Below, piece by piece: positions 57,651 through 64,000 of a stretch of 64,000 nt of DNA. A program made the position numbers and the translations under genes. Under the pieces are notes generated by a model that was not told the origin of the DNA, did no database searches, and saw nothing but the letters and a program-made list of their open reading frames with translations. Location of the stretch: contig CAJBEZ010000064.1 of NCBI GenBank assembly GCA_903952205.1, positions 156,001 through 220,000 of the forward strand, in the 5' to 3' direction. This stretch comes from an uncultured Desulfomonile sp. Its GTDB lineage: Bacteria; Desulfobacterota; Desulfomonilia; Desulfomonilales; Desulfomonilaceae. How positions within the stretch are numbered: the stretch's first letter is position 1; each line of letters opens with the position of its first letter.

Positions 57651-57738
57651 TGGGCTACCTTAAAATTTCGAAGATCAATTAGCTGTCTTAAATATGCCAT
57701 TACGGTTTATCAGTTTCAATCTTTTTGGGAAAAATTGT

Positions 57739-58017
57739 TTAAGTTTCTTCACTATTTTTATCGTTTTGTATCCGATCCCATGTGCTCGAACTCATCGGTC
57801 CTTTGGAAAGTCTGTGATATTGCCAGGCGAGGTGGCAGTGAAGAATTATTTCTTCGACCCAATCCCTCATGTCGCACATTACACCGTACTCTTCTGACTT
57901 TTCTTCTTTGTCAGCCCCCTCTTTGACAGTGGCATCCACTTTCATCAAAAGCTCAAAAATCTTATTAAAACAATTGTGAACATGTAATTCAAATTCGTCA
58001 GCATTTGAAAATTTCAC
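57739..58017 (-). CDS. Small hypothetical protein
   Basis: About 92 residues, unrecognised. It has His/Cys residues spaced through helices (ELHVHNCFNK near the start, ILHCHLAWQYHR near 60), so it may bind metal or haem, but this is only a composition observation. The GTG at 58017 has GAGAG eight bases upstream; a GTG nine bases earlier (58026) is the alternative. It is on the same strand as the Usp gene upstream, 134 bases away. Confidence 0.5.
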   Translation of the reverse strand: MKFSNADEFELHVHNCFNKIFELLMKVDATVKEGADKEEKSEEYGVMCDMRDWVEEIILHCHLAWQYHRLSKGPMSSSTWDRIQNDKNSEET

Positions 58018-58150
58018 AGGGCACACTCTCTTTAGGAAAAATTATAGGTACTTTTAAGGCCGATCTCTTTTATTCTCGGAAACCAAATTTATAAAAGAGT
58101 CGGCCCGATAAAAAATTAACTAAACCATAACCACTCAATCCGGTCTATGA

Positions 58151-58687
58151 CTATTTGTCGCCATCGAGCAGATGACACTTTTCTTCAGAAATATCAAGTT
58201 GATCCAAGATGTTTTTGGCGGCCTTGTTGACATAGAACATATCAGGAGATTCAGGACCTACAAGCACTACCGGCCCATGAAATTTCCTTGAAAACTCCTC
58301 TATTGTAGTGGTGCCTCCGAATTTCGCTCCTTTCGCCTGATAACCTATGACCAAAACTTCATAGTCTCCCTTCTTGAAGCATTTTCTAAGTTCAATTTCA
58401 TGTACGCCCTCGCACAAACGAAATCCGACGTCAACATAATCTCCCAGTCTACTATCATAACCCATGCGTAGCTCTTTGTCCTTTCGAGCTATTAGATCAG
58501 GCGTGACATAAGCGGTCTCGGTTTTGGTCTCGTCAACAAAGACCACATCTCTCCGAAGTTCATAAGGTGATTCAAGAAAATGAAAAATGTTAAGTTGTGT
58601 TTGATGCTTTCTTGCAAGTTCCAAAGCGTAATCAAATGCCCAATCTCCCTGTCGTGAAAAAAGTGCGCATAACCCTATTCCGTTCAT
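58151..58687 (-). CDS. Universal-stress-protein family protein
   Basis: 178 residues of the UspA alpha/beta fold: ALFSRQGDWAFDYALELARKHQ at the start, DYEVLVIGYQAKG near 109-121, and GPVVLVGP near 138. The first Gly-rich ATP loop is partly altered (GTTTIEEFSRK in place of GSVSxxV). A C-terminal tail of about 35 residues follows. Induced by stress or energy limitation in relatives. AGGAGG lies before the ATG. Confidence 0.8.
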   Translation of the reverse strand: MNGIGLCALFSRQGDWAFDYALELARKHQTQLNIFHFLESPYELRRDVVFVDETKTETAYVTPDLIARKDKELRMGYDSRLGDYVDVGFRLCEGVHEIELRKCFKKGDYEVLVIGYQAKGAKFGGTTTIEEFSRKFHGPVVLVGPESPDMFYVNKAAKNILDQLDISEEKCHLLDGDK

Positions 58688-58755
58688 TTGTATCCTCCTG
58701 ACTTGATATTTAAATAACGTTAAGTTTTCAGTTTTTGATTATTTTAATCGTCCTG

Positions 58756-60972
58756 TTAAGTCGAAGTTTCTCTACAAGGTATTTCGACTATGAATTTTGA
58801 ACCTCTACCGAACTCAGATTCAACTCTAATAGACCCACCGTGTTCACGAATCACTTTCCTGGTGATTACGAGGCCCAATCCCGTTCCATGCGATCCTTTT
58901 GTCGAAAAAAACTTTGTAAATAGATTTTGAGAAACCTCTTCGGACATTCCTATTCCATTATCAGATACTTCTATTACCAGGCCTCCATTTTCCAATCGGC
59001 CTGACACAACAACTTGATGCGCAGTTTCACTATCCTCCGATCTACATGCATGAATCGCGTTCGAAACAAGATTAGAGAGCGCGCTATGAATGCCCCCAGG
59101 ATCTATCAGACAGGTGCAAATCTCTTTTTCGAAGTTTCGAATCAATTCGACTCCTTCATCCCTAGCCTTGGCCTCAAAGAGATCGCAGACTTCTACAAGC
59201 AAGTTACTGAGTTCATAGTTTTTGTATTCGGGTTCTCTTTGTTTGGACGCATAAAGGATGCCTTTAACCAGATCTGAGATTTTTTCCACATTATTCTTGA
59301 CCATGGCCCAACCGGCCTTTATTCGATCGTCTCGGCCACGCGACAACCCGGAATCAAGAACGTAAACGCCCCCCTGAAGTCCCGCTAAGATATTTTTTAT
59401 GGAATGAGACATGCCGGCTATCGTTTCGCCTAAAACAGCAAGCTCACCCTGTAACATCTTGATTTCAGTAATGTTTGTGCTCATTTCCATTACGGAGATA
59501 ATTTCGCCTTTGTCATCCATAACAGGGGATGTGTAAACTATGATGTAAGTGTCTTCTCCATTTTTACGCCAGACTTCTTCGGAGAAATGGGACTGTCCAT
59601 CGTGAAATGTCTTTTCGACAGGACAATTGTCACATTTGTGACCAGCCTTTTTGTAAACCTCGAAGCATCTCAGACCCTCGCCAAATCCGAAATCACGAGT
59701 AAACAGATTGTTTGCCCTTACAATTTTGAAATCGCTGTCGACAACAGTCAGATAACAAGGAACATTTTCGAAAAGATACTGATATTCCTCCTGTTTCTGT
59801 TGAATCCTAAACTGGAGTCTTTTTAGAAGGGTTACATCCATTGCCATCTCAAGAACTTGTATAACACTGCCTTTTTCATCAAAAATAGGTGATGTCTTAA
59901 CAATCACGTGACACTTGTGCCCGTTTATGTTCCAAGTTTCCTCAGATTGATGGGAAACTCCATCATAAAAAGTTTTTTCGACAGGACAATTATTGCATTT
60001 GGAAGTCCTGTTTTTATAACCCTTAAAACAATGTTGTCCAACGTTATCTCCAAATTCGGCTTTAAAACTCCGATTTGACCTGATAATTTTGAAATCTCTA
60101 TCAATTACTGTCAGATAGCAGGGCACTTCTTCAAACAAAGCCTTATACATTCTACGGCTGGATTCGATTTCAGCAGTGTGCTGGTTAATCTGAACGCTCA
60201 TGCTATCAAAGGCTCTACCTAGCTCCGCTATTTCATCTTTGCCTATCGTAGGCGCACGAGGAACATATTCGCCTCGCGCCATTTTGAAAGCCTTTCGTTG
60301 CAAATTCTTTATGGAAGGATTTACGAACAACAAGACAGCGGCGCCACTAATTGTGCAAACGACCACGAAAAGCGCGGTCGCAAAAATCACCGTTTTATAG
60401 GAGTTTTGTGAAATCTCACGCCTGATTGTGTCCAAACCGATTTTTAGTTCAACAGCCCCAAGGATTTTTTCGGACTCTGGATGAGCATGACAAGCGGCGG
60501 ACGAACAACTCTGTGTGTTTATCAACGGGTTGAGTACAGTAAGAATATGGCCATCTCCGGAAAGCTTGTGACGGTTACTGGTATTGACTCTCAAGTCACT
60601 CAGGAAGGGATCGTTAGACATGTCAATCGGCAAAGCCGCACTCGATTGACTCGTGGTGTAATGCAAAAACCCCTTGTCGTCATAAATGTTGATTTCCTTG
60701 AAGCCTTCGGTTTTGCCAATAGCATTTATAATCTGACGGATAACTCCTCTCTCCTTTTTCATCATACCGTTCCAGATCGCTGCTTTGATAACCTCAGAGT
60801 CCTTTATCGAATCCTGGATCATTTTCTTTATAAGGCCGGCTTCTTGAGAGGAGATAGTATGGTAGGAAAACGCCAACAATGCCAAGAACATAACTAACCC
60901 GGCGTAAAAGCTTAATTTGAAACTTAAACTCCGAGTAAACTTTTTTACAAAATTGACGGCGTTCTTGAGCAT
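58756..60972 (-). CDS. Membrane histidine kinase with haem-like motif and two Cys-PAS domains
   Basis: 738 residues. A membrane helix near 18-40, an extracytoplasmic domain with C156-x4-C161-H162, a second helix near 193-218, and HAMP follow. Then come two tandem PAS domains, each with a Cys triplet (C315, C326, C329; and C436, C447, C450) around CxxCPVEKTF. The kinase core has phospho-acceptor His523 (GMSHSIKNIL) and the HATPase motifs VSNAIHAC, DNGIGM and GTGLGLVI. C-x4-C-H resembles a c-type haem site, so a redox or NO/O2-like signal is inferred. A response regulator is next upstream. Confidence 0.88.
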   Translation of the reverse strand: MLKNAVNFVKKFTRSLSFKLSFYAGLVMFLALLAFSYHTISSQEAGLIKKMIQDSIKDSEVIKAAIWNGMMKKERGVIRQIINAIGKTEGFKEINIYDDKGFLHYTTSQSSAALPIDMSNDPFLSDLRVNTSNRHKLSGDGHILTVLNPLINTQSCSSAACHAHPESEKILGAVELKIGLDTIRREISQNSYKTVIFATALFVVVCTISGAAVLLFVNPSIKNLQRKAFKMARGEYVPRAPTIGKDEIAELGRAFDSMSVQINQHTAEIESSRRMYKALFEEVPCYLTVIDRDFKIIRSNRSFKAEFGDNVGQHCFKGYKNRTSKCNNCPVEKTFYDGVSHQSEETWNINGHKCHVIVKTSPIFDEKGSVIQVLEMAMDVTLLKRLQFRIQQKQEEYQYLFENVPCYLTVVDSDFKIVRANNLFTRDFGFGEGLRCFEVYKKAGHKCDNCPVEKTFHDGQSHFSEEVWRKNGEDTYIIVYTSPVMDDKGEIISVMEMSTNITEIKMLQGELAVLGETIAGMSHSIKNILAGLQGGVYVLDSGLSRGRDDRIKAGWAMVKNNVEKISDLVKGILYASKQREPEYKNYELSNLLVEVCDLFEAKARDEGVELIRNFEKEICTCLIDPGGIHSALSNLVSNAIHACRSEDSETAHQVVVSGRLENGGLVIEVSDNGIGMSEEVSQNLFTKFFSTKGSHGTGLGLVITRKVIREHGGSIRVESEFGRGSKFIVEIPCRETST

Positions 60973-61157
60973 AGTTTAATTCAAAAAGCTTGAATATACT
61001 GTGGACCCTTAGAAGCTCGTTGAAAAAGCTTCTAAAAAATAAGAACGCCGCCGGAAGTTTCAACTACAAAACGAAACCAACTAGTTCAGTGGCTGGTTTT
61101 TAGAATCAGATGAATGTTCAAGGTCCCAAAACATATTCTGGAACCCTGACATCTAAT

Positions 61158-61550
61158 TCACTGGCCAAGTATCCTTTTTACTTCTTTTAACAAGGCGTCC
61201 TTATCCACAGGTTTTTCGATATAAGCTTCCGGTGGCCTAATTGATCTTTCGTGAATCCACTTTTTAAAATCCATGTTAGGTGTGTCGTCAGTAGCGAAAC
61301 CTGTCACCATAACAACAGGAATTGAAGTGATTTCAGGGTCTTTTCTTAACTCGCGAAACATCTTAATTCCGGTCTTGTTTGGCATGAGCAAATCAAGACT
61401 TACGAGATCCGGTTTTTCAGATTTAATCTTCATCAAACCCTCGTCCCCATCTGATGCGGTGACAATGTCATATCCGCTATCTTCGAGAAGGGTTGACAGA
61501 AAAGTAACCATATCTGGTTCATCATCTATAATTAAGATTTTCTTTGCCAT
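61158..61550 (-). CDS. Single-domain response regulator
   Basis: 130 residues, a CheY-like receiver only. The acidic pocket is IDDEPD near 8-12, phospho-acceptor Asp53 in VSLDLLMP, Thr in VMVTGFA and Lys in YIEKPVD. A longer-than-usual loop (DDTPNMDFKKWIHERSIRPPEA, split here) lies between the last strand and that Lys. No DNA-binding domain is present. It likely acts with the kinase just downstream (same strand, 185 bases apart). GGAGG lies upstream of the ATG. Confidence 0.9.
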   Translation of the reverse strand: MAKKILIIDDEPDMVTFLSTLLEDSGYDIVTASDGDEGLMKIKSEKPDLVSLDLLMPNKTGIKMFRELRKDPEITSIPVVMVTGFATDDTPNMDFKKWIHERSIRPPEAYIEKPVDKDALLKEVKRILGQ

Positions 61551-61832
61551 AGCCTACCTCCTTGGCTGAGTTGAAAGAGTTTCGAGCCTTTGTCTACGGA
61601 TTAGATCAAAAATAATTCCAAATTAAATTATTTTCCACGCATCCATCTTGTTGACCAAACTTTCTACACGAGCATATTTGCTACCGATCTGCAAGACCTA
61701 GCGCCAAACGTATTTCCTGAGTTCAACATGGTAGACGATCCTCATATTCTACGCAACATTAATAATGTTTACCCGGAAAGATCGTTTATGAGATCAAACC
61801 CTCCAAACAAGGATCAAGACTCTCTTCCTTAC

Positions 61833-63182
61833 CTACAGCACCAAGGCGGGCGCCAAGAGTTCGGCCAAGTTCATCACCTTGGCGTTCACATGATAATGTT
61901 CGATAATTTCTTTCAATTGGTCCGTGCAGTTGTGGCACGATTGCAAACAAATGTCAGCGCCTGTAGCTTTTATTTCATCTGCCTTTATCTTTCCCGCCGC
62001 CAAACGTCGTGGAGTAAACTCAGGCATGGCTAAGGCCCCGCCGCCTCCGCCACAACAGTAACTATCATATCGATTGTGTTCCATTTCTACAAAATCTTTG
62101 ATTGCTGCGCGTATGACTATACGAGGCTCCTCAGTTACTCCACCGGATCTGGCTATGTTGCAAGAGTCATGATAGGTAGCTCTATGACCATCCCAAACAG
62201 ATTTATCCGTTTTAATACGGCCTTCTAGAACTAGTTTAGCCATCAACTCCATAACACTGGTGATTTTGAAAGGAACACCACCTACCCAATTCGGTAATTC
62301 CCATCTCAGAGCGCGAAAACCGTGCCCACATTCCCCGGCAAGAAGGTATTCACATCCTAATCTCTTAACGTCTTCCGCCTGCCAGAGAGCAAATTGCTTA
62401 GCATCAGGGTCATTACCATTAAACAATGCGTAATTTGTCAAATCCCAGTATCTTGATGAAATGGTGAAATCTACACCGGCTGCGTTTAAAACCTTCGCTG
62501 TGGCCTGAATCGTTAACGGATAGTACTTAGGTTCTCTGGGGTTAAGAGTTAAAAAATATTGGGCGCCTTTTTGGTCCACCGGGATCTTAAAATTTTCACA
62601 GCCTTCTTCATCCTGAAGTTCTTCTTCAATCCATTCAATGGTTTCAACGAACTCATCTTGGGGAACGGCCATGTTGTTTCCAGCGTTGTAATGCGTGTCG
62701 ACCGTGTCTTGAAGATGCTGAGGCACTCGCCCAACTTTTTGCATGATGCTTCTGGCGGCGCGAACCATCATCCCGTAATCGACACCCATGGGGCAATTAA
62801 ACGTGCAACGTCTGCACATTGTACACCCACCCCAGAGCTTGTCATACATTTCATCCGCGAGTTCTTTATCTAGTTTTTTCGCTCCCACGAATGAAGGGAA
62901 AACCTGAGCCATCCAGTCGTACCTACTTTTGTACCATTTTCTGAAACGATCAGCCTTATATGCGGGCACAAGAGTTTTATCTTCGGGTATTGATACACTG
63001 TAATGACAAGCGTCACTGCACATTCCACAATGTATGCAACCGGATAAGGAAGCCGTAACGACTCGGTTTAAGGTACCCGGAAGTAATTTTTCCATTTCTT
63101 CAAGCATCTCAGGGGTAAATTCAGTTTTGGTGGGCCATTTTCGTTCTTCGTTGGCCCCTATTTTGTCTCCTTGCTCCGACAT
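61833..63182 (-). CDS. HdrD-like (Fe-S) protein of an Hmc/Tmc/DsrK-type respiratory complex
   Basis: 449 residues. Two [4Fe-4S]-type Cys groups lie N-terminally: CIHCGMCSDAC and CTMCRRCTFNC. Two CCG-type domains follow: AGECGHGF...; CNIARSGG..., and YCCGGGGGALAM...SCHNC, which in HdrD relatives bind a noncubane cluster. This is the cytoplasmic catalytic-like subunit of complexes such as HmcF or TmcB. The membrane subunit precedes it by 52 bases on the same strand. It probably transfers electrons between a membrane cytochrome and a disulfide or ferredoxin in the cytoplasm. Confidence 0.85.
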   Translation of the reverse strand: MSEQGDKIGANEERKWPTKTEFTPEMLEEMEKLLPGTLNRVVTASLSGCIHCGMCSDACHYSVSIPEDKTLVPAYKADRFRKWYKSRYDWMAQVFPSFVGAKKLDKELADEMYDKLWGGCTMCRRCTFNCPMGVDYGMMVRAARSIMQKVGRVPQHLQDTVDTHYNAGNNMAVPQDEFVETIEWIEEELQDEEGCENFKIPVDQKGAQYFLTLNPREPKYYPLTIQATAKVLNAAGVDFTISSRYWDLTNYALFNGNDPDAKQFALWQAEDVKRLGCEYLLAGECGHGFRALRWELPNWVGGVPFKITSVMELMAKLVLEGRIKTDKSVWDGHRATYHDSCNIARSGGVTEEPRIVIRAAIKDFVEMEHNRYDSYCCGGGGGALAMPEFTPRRLAAGKIKADEIKATGADICLQSCHNCTDQLKEIIEHYHVNAKVMNLAELLAPALVL

Positions 63183-63234
63183 TGATGCCCTCCATTTATT
63201 CCTAATATTGAGAAAGGTTTTTCATGAAAATTAA

Positions 63235-63927
63235 TTACTTGGGGTTCCATGTCTGTTTTTTAACATCTCTATGAATGACCCCTCGCCCCCCAAAAGTCCG
63301 GCCAAAATTAACCCTACCGAACGGATAAAGGATGTAGTGGGAGATTTTGCTGAAAGGAACGTACAATAAAAAGAAAGTGGTCAACAGGAAGAAAATCCAC
63401 ATCCATCCAGTATCCGGACTTCCGCTGATCCACATCCACATCGCTACAAAGCCCACTGCAAAAAAGACCGTCATTAAAGAGATAGCGAAATAATCATCGG
63501 GGCTGCTTATGATTTTGATCTCAGGAACGGTCAGACGTCGATGTATGCGACGCAGGCCAATCAGAAAGGCTAAGCCCATAAAAAGCATGAACACCTTAGA
63601 CACGGCCGGCGTCATTAAGGACGGCACTAGAGGAATAAAAAAAGTAGCTCCTATTGTTAGGGCCACGGCGATATGGAAAATCATGAACTCAGCGTAGAAG
63701 AACATATTGTTTCTAGTGCTTTCCATACTCCATGGTTTCAGAACATTAGCCAGGGATTCTACGGCTCCGGTCACTCTGTCTCCCTTGAGTTCGGCTTTCT
63801 CTGGCGGGATGGGCTTCTTGAGCATCTGACGGATTTTGATGATGTACATCAATGCCATAAAACTCAGAGCCAAGTACTGAACAGGCTCCTGCAAAATATA
63901 CAGAGCGTGACTGACATTATTCTCCAT
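63235..63927 (-). CDS. Membrane cytochrome-b-like subunit (HmcE/TmcC/DsrM type)
   Basis: 230 residues with five membrane segments, in the nitrate-reductase-gamma-like family. His residues able to bind haem lie in MIFHIAVALTIG (segment 2) and other helices, and RRIHRRLTVPEIKIISSPDDYFAISL is a typical connecting stretch (split here). It forms a pair with the HdrD-like gene below it. The order resembles hmcE-hmcF of Desulfovibrio. Upstream subunits, if any, lie beyond the window edge. The ATG at 63927 has AGGAG nine bases upstream. Confidence 0.82.
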   Translation of the reverse strand: MENNVSHALYILQEPVQYLALSFMALMYIIKIRQMLKKPIPPEKAELKGDRVTGAVESLANVLKPWSMESTRNNMFFYAEFMIFHIAVALTIGATFFIPLVPSLMTPAVSKVFMLFMGLAFLIGLRRIHRRLTVPEIKIISSPDDYFAISLMTVFFAVGFVAMWMWISGSPDTGWMWIFFLLTTFFLLYVPFSKISHYILYPFGRVNFGRTFGGRGVIHRDVKKQTWNPK

Positions 63928-64000
63928 ATTTCTTCATCTCCTTGATACAAAATGGTGGAAACTTTTGAGGAACCTGAGAGGTTACTGCTTAAAGAACATC

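Noticed and set aside
60481-60897. 138-codon plus-strand open frame
   Set aside because: Antisense to the large histidine kinase; no recognisable domain.

Overview
The window looks like chromosomal DNA of an anaerobic Desulfobacterota (former Deltaproteobacteria) lineage, probably of the Syntrophobacter/Desulfomonile kind. I infer this from gene content, not from any search. The main evidence is a methylenetetrahydrofolate reductase pair (MetV-like + MetF) behind an MvhD-type electron-transfer subunit, a PPi-type phosphofructokinase, an HdrD-like iron-sulfur protein with a membrane partner resembling HmcEF/TmcBC, a Feo ferrous-iron system, cysteine-bearing PAS histidine kinases, and CarD. The DNA is AT-leaning. 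No rRNA, tRNA, CRISPR array, intact transposase or prophage was seen.

Layout. 1-4.2 kb: the 5' part of ilvD, a PPi-type pfk, then mvhD-metV-metF. 4.2-12.3 kb: a minus-strand chromosome-maintenance block, transcribed cutA-rsmG-parA-parB-dnaA-dnaN-gyrB, with an AT-rich dnaA-dnaN gap that is a candidate origin. 12.5-14.1 kb: carD and a PIN-TRAM membrane protein. 14.2-17.2 kb: two envelope proteins of unknown role, in non-coding DNA rich in repeats and dyads. 17.2-29.5 kb: single genes, including a patatin, a deaminase, a second-type EF-G, a NYN nuclease, a YfiH/PgeF protein, a CoA-ligase alpha subunit, a sensor kinase, hrcA and an IMPase-like protein. 29.9-38.1 kb: a run of plus-strand genes comprising a CoA-transferase/GNAT fusion, an HD protein, queC, cysK, a HIT protein, a CDP-alcohol phosphatidyltransferase fusion and lepA. 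38.2-41.2 kb: feoA-feoB plus a 51-residue FeoB-associated Cys-rich protein.

43.3-48.4 kb is a patch of small or exported proteins (signal-peptide proteins, an HXXEE membrane protein, an exported SagB-type nitroreductase, a GNAT, an exported esterase) with large gaps and apparent gene debris. It starts at a perfect inverted repeat and looks like an accessory insertion. 48.4-53.7 kb: a YgjP-like metallopeptidase, a UDP-glucuronate decarboxylase, a flippase-like membrane protein, and bioA-bioD. 53.7-64 kb, mostly minus strand: ftsK, a DtxR-type regulator, a Usp protein, a large redox/haem-motif histidine kinase, a single-domain response regulator and the HdrD-like/membrane respiratory pair.

How they may work together. 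MvhD-MetV-MetF probably feeds low-potential electrons to or from the methyl branch of the Wood-Ljungdahl pathway, and the Hmc/Tmc-like pair links periplasmic or membrane electron carriers to the cytoplasm. The kinase and response regulator beside that pair could sense redox state. The Feo genes and the DtxR-type protein, which carries an FeoA-like tail, supply and sense iron. No clearly undescribed multi-gene defence or mobile system stands out. The most unusual items are protein fusions, Cys-cluster proteins, a short repeat flanking a Cys-rich beta-barrel gene, and small Cys-rich membrane proteins easily missed by gene callers.
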